From Lachnospiraceae bacterium JC7 (lineage in GTDB: Bacteria > Bacillota > Clostridia > Lachnospirales > Lachnospiraceae), in contig ALYD01000021.1 in assembly GCA_000513555.1 (NCBI GenBank), positions 1 to 50,543 on the forward strand: a DNA stretch of 50,543 nucleotides. Direction: 5' to 3'. How positions within the stretch are numbered: position 1 is the stretch's first letter; every line of letters begins with the position of its first letter. Positions 35,084 through 44,267 of this stretch are shown here, one piece after another. The position numbers and the translations under genes were made by a program. The notes under the pieces were generated by a model. It saw only the letters and a list, made by a program, of their open reading frames with translations. It was not told the origin of the DNA and did not search any database.

Positions 35084-35695
35084 TCATATTATTAAAGCTT
35101 TTATTTCTTTAATCAGATTTTCGGCAAAAATCCTGTGTCCGAAAGCAGACAGATGTATATGATCATCACAGCATTCCGGATTCCATGGACCGGAATCGAT
35201 GAAGCCGGCATGCTGCATTTCTGCTGCTTTTTTAAGAGACATTGACAAACTGCCGTTTGCAGTACCATAGCTTTCATAAAAACGGTCTCCGTGAAAGTCC
35301 ATATATGGAGGCGCAAGAACTATGAATTTAGTATTCCATGATATAAAAATATCCAGCAGATTTATCTTCTCAAGAAACGAGGACATACGCTGCCCCACCT
35401 TACAGGTATCCGGATGAGGCTGACTGAGGAAGTCGTTGGTGCCAAGCATGATAACGAAGTAATCAATGTGATCATATCCTTCTATGATATCCATGAATTC
35501 TTTATATTCGAACTTCATGCTGGGGATACATCGTCGTACTCTTCCTTCTGAAAAAATTTCAACGGAGTTCTTCAGCTCTTTTTTTACCAGCTCTGTCCAT
35601 CGAACATCTACGGGATAGCGTCCCCCGCTTCCTCTTCCTGTTGAGGGATCATAACCATATGTATTGGAGTCCCCGAAAAAAACCAGTGTTTTCAT
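35084..35695 (-). CDS. SGNH/GDSL-family hydrolase
   Basis: A 203-residue esterase-type hydrolase. Block I FFGDSNTYGY (catalytic Ser), block III LGTNDFL, and the late DHIHLSAFGH (Asp and His of the triad) are present, so it should be active. The class resembles bacterial arylesterases. No signal peptide; cytoplasmic. Its ATG overlaps the LysR stop (ATGA), so it is co-expressed with that regulator, an odd partner for selenium genes. The natural substrate is unknown. Confidence 0.87.
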   Translation of the reverse strand: MKTLVFFGDSNTYGYDPSTGRGSGGRYPVDVRWTELVKKELKNSVEIFSEGRVRRCIPSMKFEYKEFMDIIEGYDHIDYFVIMLGTNDFLSQPHPDTCKVGQRMSSFLEKINLLDIFISWNTKFIVLAPPYMDFHGDRFYESYGTANGSLSMSLKKAAEMQHAGFIDSGPWNPECCDDHIHLSAFGHRIFAENLIKEIKALII

Positions 35696-36606
35696 GTCTT
35701 GCTATAGTGATCCTTTGCCAGTGTTATGAGACGCGCGGTACTCTCGCTCATGGGCTGTATGGAATTCACTACCATATATATGTTTCTGTAATAGCCCGCT
35801 TCAGTAAGAGGAAATTCCAGTACTTCTCCTGACTCAATGACCGATTTTGCCGCTATCCTGGATACCACGGAGCATCCTATTCCTTCCTTGACGGAGAGAA
35901 GTATGGCGCCGGTATTTGTAAAGGTAGCTATCACATTAAGGGAATCTGTGTTTATATCCATATCGTCAAGGGCACGTATAGTTTCCTGACGTGTACCTGA
36001 TCCGGATTCTCTCAGTATTATGGGTTGGGCCCTGAGCCACTCGTTTACAGGTTTAGGATGCTTTTTCAAAATCTGGAACCACTCTGTATTTGGAGTGATG
36101 ACAACCAGTTCATCCTTATAAAACGGGATATATTTTAGATTTTTACGAGGGATCCTGGTGCCTGTGAACCCTACATTTACCTTGTGATTTTCCAGATCGT
36201 TTATAACATTTTCACTGTCTGATTCGTTTACTACAAACTGTATGTTGGGATAATGCCGACTGTAGGATGCGAGAACGCCTGCAAGAAGATACTGTGCCGG
36301 CAGAGATGAGGCGGAGATAAGAATCTGTTTATCCACCGTCTTCTCCTTATGATGTCCGCAGACCTCGTTTATTTTATCAGATACCTCCAAAAGCTCCTTG
36401 GCATAGAGGTAAACTATACTTCCCTGCTCTGTTAGATTAACTTCCTTTGTGGTACGCATCAGAAGCTTGACACCCAGTTCTGATTCCAATGAGTTTATAT
36501 AGGCGCTCACGGTTGGCTGAGTCAGGTACATTTCCTTCGCGGTCCTGGAAAAGCTTCCGTTATTTGCTATCATTACAAAGGCTTCAATTTGCTTTAAGTT
36601 CACCAA
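35692..36606 (-). CDS. LysR family regulator next to the selenium genes
   Basis: A 304-residue LysR-type regulator: N-terminal winged helix (MVNLKQIEAFVMIANNGSFSRTAKEMYLTQ begins it; the helix-turn-helix spans about residues 18-40) and a periplasmic-binding-like effector domain (about 90-300). A LysR group tied to selenium metabolism in Clostridia is known, and this gene follows selB directly. The start is TTG at 36606 or GTG at 36603; AAAGGA lies 6-9 nt upstream. Its first 23 nt overlap the -1 frame end of selB. Effector and targets cannot be read from the sequence. Confidence 0.88.
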   Translation of the reverse strand: MVNLKQIEAFVMIANNGSFSRTAKEMYLTQPTVSAYINSLESELGVKLLMRTTKEVNLTEQGSIVYLYAKELLEVSDKINEVCGHHKEKTVDKQILISASSLPAQYLLAGVLASYSRHYPNIQFVVNESDSENVINDLENHKVNVGFTGTRIPRKNLKYIPFYKDELVVITPNTEWFQILKKHPKPVNEWLRAQPIILRESGSGTRQETIRALDDMDINTDSLNVIATFTNTGAILLSVKEGIGCSVVSRIAAKSVIESGEVLEFPLTEAGYYRNIYMVVNSIQPMSESTARLITLAKDHYSKT

Positions 36607-38520
36607 ACTTTATCCTTTCCGTCTCTGCTCCGACTTTCTTTGTTACTTTAATTAGGTCCATATATTCCACAATGGGCTTTGCACACTTGCGGCTGCAGCC
36701 GCACATTTCTTTAACATCTTTAATTGTTATGATTTCATGATCCATAAAGAAATCAGTTATTTTTTTCTGGCTTCATCCATGTAGTGCTTCATGGTGTACA
36801 GCTCCAGATCTATTCCTGCCTTGACGCAGATTTTTTCATCCATCAGGACCCGAAGAACATCCATAACCAGTTCATCCGGATATCCGTGCTTATCTATTTC
36901 CGAGAAGCGAAGCATCTCATAGCCGCATTTTTCAAAGCTGTCAGTAAGAAATTTTTCTATCTTTATAAAACGGTCATCTTTGACTATCTCAAAATCTGCC
37001 ATCTCAAGATATTCATTTTTCAGCTTGAAGATATCCTGCTCCACCATACGTGCTATGACATCGTCAAAAACATTGAGCTTTACATGTTTAAGGAACTGAT
37101 TATGTATTTCGGCTTTATTGATACCGTACCTATAAGGGTGTGTGATCTGGAATTCACGGAGAGTTCTGGTGACAGCCTGCCGGAATGCAAATGCACTGTC
37201 ACGGTGCCAGTAAAACACGTCCTTTTTCATCGGATATTCGAGAATGATGTCCTGGTCAACCAGTTCTTCAAGATAAGGAATAAGCTCCTCTTGTGAATGA
37301 GCCGTAAGCCTGGAGAGTTCAGTTCTTGTTATCATGGTGTCAGCATGTTGTCTTATAGTCAGTTCACATATATCTGCAAGAGATCCGGATTCCTTTCGCT
37401 TCAGTTCATCCAGTGAAGATTCATTAAACCTTTTTTTCTTCTGAGGATTTGATTCCAGCACCACTCCTCCGCCAATAGTCTCAAGGGGTGAATAAAAACG
37501 TACTACGAAACGGTCGCCCCTCTTTACAACGATATCATCTTCCAGAAGAAGCTGGGCAAGACCCTCTTCCCCGGGACCAAGTTCCTCCTTGTCCAGGAGA
37601 ACTGCACGACACAGGACTTCACTGGTGCCGGTAAAAAGATGCAGACGCTCACGGTTCCGGATAAGACGTTCAGAGTCTTTTAGAACCTTGAGACGCACAT
37701 CGATACGGCGGGTGGTCTCCATGTTGTTGACAGGTGCTATAACACAGCCACGATGTATCTCTTCTTTTTTTATATTGGCAAGATTTACTGCCACACGCTG
37801 TCCGGCTTCACATTTTCCCACATCTTTTCCGTGGACCTGAATGTTTCTGATACGGCACTCTTTCATGACAGGATACATCATGAGATCATCGTTCTGGGTG
37901 ATAGTGCCTGAAAGCAGGGTTCCGGTAATGACAGTTCCTATTCCGGGGAGGGTGAAGACTCTGTCTATGGGGAGACGGGATATACTGTTAATGTCTCTCT
38001 GTTCCACCTCATCCTTTACCATTTCTGCAATGGTATCCTTCAGTTTGTCAATGCCTTCGCCGGTTACAGAGGAAACGGGAACCATGGGTGCATTTTCCAT
38101 GATGGTACCTTTAAGACGTTCTCTGGTTTCCTCTTCAACCATTTCAAGCCATTCCTGATCCACAAGATCACATTTATTGAGCACCAAAATGGTCTTATTG
38201 ATTCCCAGAAGTTCAAGAATATCAAGATGCTCTCTGGTCTGGGGCATGATGCCCTCATCTGCTGCTATGACCATAAGTACGAGATCCATTCCCACAACTC
38301 CGGCCACCATGTTGTTGATGAATTTTTCGTGTCCGGGAACATCGATGATTCCGCATCTGTTGCCGTCCTTCATGTCGAACCATGTGAAACCGAGATCTAT
38401 GGTTATACCACGCTGCTGCTCTTCTTTAAGTCTGTCTGTATTTCTTCCGGTCAGTGCCCGGATAAGAGTTGTTTTACCGTGGTCAATATGACCTGCGGTT
38501 CCGATGATGATATGTTTCAT
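36584..38520 (-). CDS. selB: Selenocysteine-specific elongation factor SelB, last domain in the -1 frame
   Basis: SelB carries Sec-tRNA to in-frame UGA codons. The G1 motif GHIDHGKT, DVPGHEKF and NKCD are present, followed by the EF-Tu-like domains and winged-helix repeats. The ATG at 38520 has GGAG 6 nt upstream. The zero frame stops at TAA (36757-36759) after 587 residues, without the last winged helix. In the -1 frame 58 more residues follow without interruption, including CSRKCAKPIVEY and IKVTKKVG, which match the SECIS-binding C-terminal domain of SelB. The join is A AAA AAA T (36766-36760), a classic -1 slippery heptamer in the right phase. Full product about 645 residues. Alternatives: transcript slippage adding one A, a true mutation, or a homopolymer sequencing error. 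Confidence 0.88.
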
Positions 38521-38573
38521 TTCTGTCTCCATTTATGTCAGCATGCAAGTTGCCTGAAGCTGCATTAATTAGA

Positions 38574-39971
38574 TCATTGATATATATCTTTTAAGGTTTC
38601 AGCTACCAGAGGAAATTCTTCGGAGGGGATGGTTCTTACGTCAAGAAGGATATGCTCTTCCGAGGTTCTCGGTATGATGGGCACTGGAGCCATACGCATT
38701 CTTTTTTCGATGAAATCTGCACTGTGATTTCCAGCTTCAAGGGAAACAGCTGCACTTTTTATTCGTTCGAGAGGCAGGGACCCGCCTCCTATCTGGGATT
38801 CACAGTCTACTGTTTCACAGGAAATTTCCGGACAGGTTTCTGTGATAAGCCTTGAAAGCTCCGCAGCCCTCTTTCTTACAGAGTCCTGGGACTCATTTAT
38901 CATTCGAAGAACAGGAATATTTTTCATTGCCTTTTCTTCTGAAAGATATTCCATCAGTACAAGTTCAAGAGCCGTAACAGTAAATTTATCTACCCGGAGA
39001 GCTCTTGTGAGCTGATTTTTCTTCATCGCATCGATGTATTTTTTTCTGCCTATGATTATCCCTGCCTGGGGACCACCTAAAAGCTTATCTCCGCTGAAAC
39101 ATACTACGTCCACTCCCGCTCTTACGGTATCCTGTACAGTGGGTTCATGACTGATTCCGTATTTACTAAGGTCTATAAGAGACCCGCTCCCCAGATCCTC
39201 TATAACGGGAAGATCATGAGCTTCAGCCACCGGCTTCAGTTCTTCCGAAGATACGCTTTCAGTAAAGCCAACTATACGATAGTTACTGGTATGAACCTTT
39301 AATAGCGCCTTGGTGTTTTCCGTAATTGCAGATTCATAATCACTAATATGCGTTTTATTTGTGGTACCGACTTCTACAAGCTTTGCATTGCTCTGTTCCA
39401 TGACATCCGGAATCCGGAATTTGCCACCGATTTCAACTAGTTCCCCACGTGAAACGATGACTTCACCGTCTTTTGCCATGGTGTTAAGAATAAGCATTAC
39501 GGCAGAAGCATTGTTATTGACTACCATGGCAGCTTCGGCCCCTGTTATACGGCATAACAGCTTTTCAAAATGAGAATATCTCTCGCCGCGTTTTCCGGCA
39601 TCAAGGTCATATTCCAGATTGCTGTAGCCTGTGACTATATCCACCAGCTTTTCAGCCTGTATACGGCTTATTGGTGCCCGGCCCAGATTTGTGTGTAAGA
39701 TAGTACCTGAGCCGTTGATGACTTTTCGTACGTTGGGGGTATGGAGCTTACGAAGACGAAGCTCAATGTTATCAATGATATCCTCAATACGTTTTCTGAC
39801 AATATCCTCATGCTCGGAAGTATTGATAGATTCTCTCAGATCCTCAAGTTCTTCACGGATCAGATCCATGACTATTTCTCTGCCATAATCGTGGATTAGA
39901 CTCTGAATTCTTTTATCAGCAAGCAGAGTATCGACCTTTGGGATGCTCCTATATAATAAATTCTTATTCAT
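38574..39971 (-). CDS. selA: L-seryl-tRNA(Sec) selenium transferase
   Basis: A 465-residue PLP enzyme that converts Ser-tRNA(Sec) to Sec-tRNA(Sec) with selenophosphate. The PLP lysine lies in CFSGDKLLGGPQAG (about residue 295), and the N-terminus (LLYRSIPKVDTLL) and GRAPIS, TNLG segments fit SelA. The ATG at 39971 follows an in-frame TTG; the ribosome binding site is weak (GAG 8 nt away). selB follows after 53 nt and selD precedes by 106 nt, a usual selenium operon. Confidence 0.95.
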   Translation of the reverse strand: MNKNLLYRSIPKVDTLLADKRIQSLIHDYGREIVMDLIREELEDLRESINTSEHEDIVRKRIEDIIDNIELRLRKLHTPNVRKVINGSGTILHTNLGRAPISRIQAEKLVDIVTGYSNLEYDLDAGKRGERYSHFEKLLCRITGAEAAMVVNNNASAVMLILNTMAKDGEVIVSRGELVEIGGKFRIPDVMEQSNAKLVEVGTTNKTHISDYESAITENTKALLKVHTSNYRIVGFTESVSSEELKPVAEAHDLPVIEDLGSGSLIDLSKYGISHEPTVQDTVRAGVDVVCFSGDKLLGGPQAGIIIGRKKYIDAMKKNQLTRALRVDKFTVTALELVLMEYLSEEKAMKNIPVLRMINESQDSVRKRAAELSRLITETCPEISCETVDCESQIGGGSLPLERIKSAAVSLEAGNHSADFIEKRMRMAPVPIIPRTSEEHILLDVRTIPSEEFPLVAETLKDIYQ

Positions 39972-39999
39972 CAAACAATCTCTATACTTTCCTTTTTTT

Positions 40000-40075
40000 T
40001 TGATGACAATGCATCCGTCCCGTGCCTCCGGATGGGGTGATACAGAGAGTATGGAACGGTGCTTTTTGACATCAA
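40000..40075. repeat. Long imperfect inverted repeat between selD and selA
   Basis: Arms TTGATGACAA (40000-40009) and TTGACATCAA (40066-40075) pair over 10 bp with one mismatch, and inner segments (CCGTCCC region with GGAACGG region) can extend the helix. Nine T lie on one side and six on the other on the plus strand. I checked for tRNA-Sec and did not find it. Function unknown. Confidence 0.4.
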
Positions 40076-40080
40076 TTTTT

Positions 40081-41124
40081 TCAGCTCAGCCTGATGAGCT
40101 TTGACTGCTCGGTAAGAACATAGCCTATAACGGCTGCTCTTGTATCGAGCTCACAGTCGTGGAGTCTCTTCATGGCTTCATCCTCGTATTCTGCCGGGAT
40201 GGAGAAGAGCAGGCCTCCTGATGACTGTGGATCGTAGCAAAGATCTACGAAGTGTTCATCAACAGAAGATGTATCTGCCGCTTCTTTGTGGTACTGTCTG
40301 TTCTTATAGGAACCTGCAGGAACCAGTCCCATATCGGCATATTCCAAAGCGCCTTGAATGATGGGTATCTGTCTGACCTTAAGGTCAAAAGTCACATGAC
40401 TGGCACTTGCCATCTCATAGCAGTGTCCGCAAAGACCGAATCCGGTAACATCTGTGCAGGCATGTACAGGAAGACTCTGTAAAGCCGCCTTTGCCTTTTT
40501 GTTAAGAGATTTCATAACGGTTTCAGCTTCCTGCATGGAAGCTTCAGATGCAATTTCTGCTTTTGCAGCTGTGGTGATTATTCCTGTACCCAACTGTTTT
40601 GTGAGTATAAGAATATCGCCGGGTTTTGCTCCGTAGTTCTTCCAGATTTTATCCGGATGGACAAAACCTGAAACGCACAAACCATATATTGGCTGGTCAT
40701 TCTGAATAGTGTGTCCGCCTATCAGTATTGCTCCGGCTTCCTTTACTTTGTCTGCACCTCCGGCGATTATCTCTCCCAGAACAGAGGTTTCAAGGCAATT
40801 AGGAAATCCGGCTATATTGAGTGCAATCTTAGGTTCTCCGCCCATTGCGTATACATCGCTTAGGGCATTGGCTGCAGCAATCTGACCAAAGGTATAAGGA
40901 TCGTCTACGATAGGTGTGAAGAAATCTAATGTTTCTATAAGGGCAGTATCATCACTTACTTTATAAACAGCCGCATCATCTGCGGTGTCTATCCCGACCA
41001 GCAGATTATCATCATGAAATTTTGGCAGCTTACCCAGAACCTGGGCAAGGGTCTCAGGACCTACTTTTGCTGCTCACCCGGATGTCTTTGACATGCCGGT
41101 CAGTTTAATATCCTTTACTGTCAT
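40081..41124 (-). CDS. selD: Selenophosphate synthetase, itself a selenoprotein
   Basis: A 347-residue enzyme that makes selenophosphate from selenide and ATP. The frame from ATG 41124 (GGGAGG 6 nt upstream) meets TGA at 41076-41074, codon 17, in the motif SGUAAK, where other SelD proteins have GCxxK or GUxxK. The rest reads without a break: GIDTADDAAVYK, LDFFTPIVDDPYTFGQIAAANALSDVYAMGG. So the TGA is selenocysteine. Downstream of it the RNA has CCCAG-GTT-CTGGG, a possible bacterial SECIS hairpin. Standard gene calling would report only the part from about 40845. It lies at the head of the selD-selA-selB-lysR group. Confidence 0.95.
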
Positions 41125-41152
41125 AATGTCCTCCCTTTCTGTTCGGAAAAAT

Positions 41153-41214
41153 ATAAGCGCGCTTATGTGTGCATTGTGCTAAGTAAATCTTCCGTAAACA
41201 CGGGGATTATTATA
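41153..41214 (-). promoter_or_regulatory. Candidate selD promoter with 14-bp palindrome in the leader
   Basis: TATAAT at 41214-41209 (minus) without a clear -35, followed about 45 nt later by the perfect palindrome ATAAGCGCGCTTAT (41153-41166), about 30 nt before the selD start. It could be an operator, perhaps for the LysR protein; this is a guess. Confidence 0.4.
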
Positions 41215-41289
41215 ACATATTTCCATAATTTATAGAGATGATCTATAAATCCTATATATAAAGAATTTCTATAAATGATATAAATCGAG

Positions 41290-41333
41290 AAGTCCATTTC
41301 CTGTATATTTCGATACAAGCAGGAAATGGACTT
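41290..41333 (-). terminator. Terminator-like hairpin after grdD
   Basis: Perfect 14-bp stem AAGTCCATTTCCTG/CAGGAAATGGACTT with a 16-nt loop, directly after the grdD stop. The tail on minus (CTCGATTTATA) is poor in T, so it may also act as a stabiliser. Confidence 0.6.
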
Positions 41334-41346
41334 TAAGTTTTTTATA

Positions 41347-42504
41347 TCAGCTTACATATCCTGCGTCCTTAAGAGCTGCGAATGCCTTGTCATGATTTGC
41401 TTCGGAAATACGGATAACGGGTCCTGTACATCCCATACCATCCTCAGCATATATTCCAAGCTTCCACAGAGTCTTTACCGCATCTTCAAGATCCATGACT
41501 TCGATTCCCGGGATCTGTGATGTGACTATCTCCTTAGGCGGCATGGTCACATCTTCCTTGGGAGCGGAAGCTGCCTTTTGGGCGTTAACGATTCCTGAAA
41601 GGATATCATCAAGACCTGCCTTTTTTGCGGCCGCAAACTCGTTTTTAGCAACAGCGAACACTTCGCTTCTCACAAGCTGTGCCGCAAAGCGGATTGCATT
41701 TGCGATAACCGGCGCACCGGACGCACGGGAAACAATCATTACAAGCTGTTCGTAATTTTCTCCGATTCCGGGACCATAACCGAATCCGCCGGCCTCAAAG
41801 CTTCCGCCTGTTGCAGCTGATGAAAGCATTTTGCAGATAACATTACCTGTAAGTGAATCCATGACCATGATATCAGGAGTTCCCCGGAGAACATCATTTC
41901 CTCTCATGACACAACCGCCGTCAGCACGGCTTGATTCTGCAAAGTGGATATCATATCCATTTTCCTGAAGAGTCTTAAGTGCCTTTTCAGTCTGTCGTGC
42001 ACCATCGACATTAAGTATTCCGACAGTAGGTTCAGCTATACCGGAGCATTTTGCGGCGATGATGCCGTAGATGGCATTTTTCACCATACCCTCTATTCTA
42101 TTGGTGCTTGAGGTACCGGTTGTATTGGCGAGGAACATCTCCCTGCCAAAAGCAGGTGTTACTGCCCTGCCGACTGTAGATACTCCTATAGGGAAGGGAT
42201 AATGCATGGTTACAGCACCGTCGATCGCATGAGACTTTAAAAGCTCATCCATCTTATCGTGCCCTTCTTCGTCATTGCTTACCTTTATGGTCTTTATGCC
42301 AGGAGCTTCGAGAGAACCTATGTAGTAAACTTCTATACCGTCCTTCGATGCTGCAATGGCTGCCTGCATGGCATTTTCTTCACCGTGTTCACTTCCCATA
42401 CCCGTCAGTGCTATCTTTGGTCTTTTTCCGAAGCTTCCGGTTTCAAGCCCTTCGGCCATCTGGAGGAAGGTTTCGGCAATTATTTTTTCAATACCGTTTG
42501 CCAT
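41347..42504 (-). CDS. grdD: Glycine/betaine reductase component C, alpha subunit
   Basis: A 385-residue PlsX-like subunit of component C, which takes the Se-carboxymethyl group from selenoprotein A and releases acetyl phosphate. Segments KIALTGMGSEHGEENAM, GVLNVDGARQTEK-like (GILNVDGARQTEKAL), MVMDSLTGNVICKM and the C-terminal GMGCTGPVIRIS fit the family. Cys359 in that last motif sits at the position I recall for the reactive cysteine of GrdD. It follows grdC by 17 nt and ends the reductase operon. Confidence 0.95.
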   Translation of the reverse strand: MANGIEKIIAETFLQMAEGLETGSFGKRPKIALTGMGSEHGEENAMQAAIAASKDGIEVYYIGSLEAPGIKTIKVSNDEEGHDKMDELLKSHAIDGAVTMHYPFPIGVSTVGRAVTPAFGREMFLANTTGTSSTNRIEGMVKNAIYGIIAAKCSGIAEPTVGILNVDGARQTEKALKTLQENGYDIHFAESSRADGGCVMRGNDVLRGTPDIMVMDSLTGNVICKMLSSAATGGSFEAGGFGYGPGIGENYEQLVMIVSRASGAPVIANAIRFAAQLVRSEVFAVAKNEFAAAKKAGLDDILSGIVNAQKAASAPKEDVTMPPKEIVTSQIPGIEVMDLEDAVKTLWKLGIYAEDGMGCTGPVIRISEANHDKAFAALKDAGYVS

Positions 42505-42521
42505 AACTTTTCCGCCTTTCC

Positions 42522-44066
42522 TTATGCTTCTTCAGTTCCGAGAAGAGAATTTGCAAATTCCTTGAGAGATGCTGCAATAAGCTTCTTTACTTCATCACGG
42601 GATACTGAATTCTGTGATTCCTCTGCCGAAGTATTGGTCTGAATTATATAGGATACACCATCAAAAAGGTTTGTCATTCTGCCGAGGAACAGAGAACCCT
42701 TACCGATAATCATGACTCTCTTATACTTACCCTCTAGAATACCGTCTCTTGCAAAACCTATGAATGGTACACCTGATGGAACATGCCCCTGTGTAGGAGC
42801 AAATCCCGTGAGACCGTGCTTCTTGATCCATTCAGGCATATCCTTCTTCTCTATCCAGCCCTTCTTTACCGAAAGTGCGGCAATCATCTTATAGTTTGCC
42901 TGAGGAACATCACCTGCTCCTGCCGGCTTTGTAATATCCGGATTCTGCATTTCAGGTGAATACTTATCTACATCGTTTACTGTGAGACCCGCTCTCTCAA
43001 GAGGATCCGCAACAAGTGAACCGATTACGTTCTGAGGTGCTGAACCTGTACCTACGGTGTGACGTCCGAGGATATCAAGATTGATTTCCGGACTTACCCC
43101 GTCATTTTCACTAACCAGAATCGCAAATGCACCGAGACAGTCCTCAAGAGCCGGCATATCCTTTTCAACATGGTTCTTGCCGTTCATGCCGAGCTTTGCG
43201 GTACAGCCGCCGCCAACAACTGCTACATTCCTGAAAGCGCCTGACTTGACAAGGGCTGCAGCCTCTATCATGGCATGTGTAGGTCCAGCACAGAAACCTC
43301 TGGCGTCAGATCCTGTGGCATTGACAAGACCGGCGATCTCTGCATCAGCCTTTGCAAAGTTTCCTCCGCCTCGCTGGTTCATATCTCCGCAGGCTTCCTC
43401 AGAACAGTCGATTACATAGTCAACATCGGCCGCATTTATTCCTGCGTTTCTTACAAGATAAAGCAAGGAAAGAACTCCTGTAGCCTTGTTCATAATGTTC
43501 TCATGCATAACTTCTGCAGAGAGGTTTACATCGATGTCATGAGCTCTCTTTACACATCCAACAAGCTTTCCGTCAAGATAAAGTCCTTCTGCGGCTTCCT
43601 CCTTTACGAGCTTTTCTATCTCAGAAAGCTCAATGCCCTCTTGGATACGTCCCTTTATATCATCAGTGATAATAGGATCAGCCTCGAGCTTTGGTCTTGT
43701 AGCTGCAACAAAATCTCTGGTAAGATAATAAACTTCAAATACATCACAGGTCTGGGCCAGAAGAAGGAATTCATCCTCAGGCATGATTTCACCGTATTTT
43801 CCGTACCGGCTTGCGCCATCAATGTTTTTGTCATAGTAAGGAAACTCTACCGCCTCCAGCTCTTCTGGAGTCTTGTTTCCGATATAGACCTGATTGGGCC
43901 AGTATTCTACACAGTCCTTGAAACTGCGGAGATGCTTTGGCAGTTCCTTGAGATAATCGCCATCAGGATTTACTACACGTTCTGTGGTCTGAGTTGTACC
44001 GTTATGAATGACCATCTGCGGTACATGTGCCAGCACGTAGCTTGCACTCTTAATTACACTGTTCAT
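42522..44066 (-). CDS. grdC: Glycine/betaine reductase component C, beta subunit
   Basis: A 514-residue thiolase/FabH-like subunit of component C. MNSVIKSASYVLAHVPQMV at the N-terminus, VDYVIDCSEEACGDMNQRGGG, GFCAGPTHAMIEAA and VVGGGCTAKLGMN are typical of GrdC. It works with GrdD to form acetyl phosphate. The ATG at 44066 has AAGGAG 8 nt upstream; the frame to 44099 was rejected. It follows grdA with a 200-nt gap that contains a hairpin at 44216-44245. Confidence 0.95.
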   Translation of the reverse strand: MNSVIKSASYVLAHVPQMVIHNGTTQTTERVVNPDGDYLKELPKHLRSFKDCVEYWPNQVYIGNKTPEELEAVEFPYYDKNIDGASRYGKYGEIMPEDEFLLLAQTCDVFEVYYLTRDFVAATRPKLEADPIITDDIKGRIQEGIELSEIEKLVKEEAAEGLYLDGKLVGCVKRAHDIDVNLSAEVMHENIMNKATGVLSLLYLVRNAGINAADVDYVIDCSEEACGDMNQRGGGNFAKADAEIAGLVNATGSDARGFCAGPTHAMIEAAALVKSGAFRNVAVVGGGCTAKLGMNGKNHVEKDMPALEDCLGAFAILVSENDGVSPEINLDILGRHTVGTGSAPQNVIGSLVADPLERAGLTVNDVDKYSPEMQNPDITKPAGAGDVPQANYKMIAALSVKKGWIEKKDMPEWIKKHGLTGFAPTQGHVPSGVPFIGFARDGILEGKYKRVMIIGKGSLFLGRMTNLFDGVSYIIQTNTSAEESQNSVSRDEVKKLIAASLKEFANSLLGTEEA

Positions 44067-44215
44067 TTTAATTACTCCTTTAATGTTTATTGAAAACAAA
44101 GAACAAACTCAGATTCCCGGTTTCTCAGTCTGCTCCTGATTTTTTGGATAAAAACCTTCAATGAGGTTAATTATTTGGAATATGATATAAAAATTAAGAC
44201 TATACTTATCAAAGA

Positions 44216-44245
44216 AGCGGCGAAGTATGCCTCTACCTCGCCGCT
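44216..44245 (-). terminator. Terminator-like hairpin between grdA and grdC
   Basis: 8-bp stem AGCGGCGA/TCGCCGCT followed on minus by TCTTTG. A partial stop here would give more GrdA, the most abundant reductase protein, than component C; that is inference. Confidence 0.5.
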
Positions 44246-44267
44246 CTTCTTTCATCATCGTTACTTA

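Noticed and set aside
36757..36759. In-frame stop of selB as a possible selenocysteine codon
   Set aside because: The codon is TAA, not TGA, and the conserved domain continues in the -1 frame rather than the zero frame.
39975..40080. A tRNA-Sec gene between selD and selA
   Set aside because: The gap is about the right length and can fold, but there is no 8-bp acceptor stem with CCA, no T-loop GTTCRA and no TCA anticodon loop.
40081..40845. A short selD starting at 40845
   Set aside because: Upstream codons continue the SelD sequence without break to a TGA in the catalytic motif and on to an ATG with a strong ribosome binding site.
43275..44093. A 272-codon frame on plus opposite grdC
   Set aside because: grdC on minus is unmistakable; the plus frame has no supporting signals.
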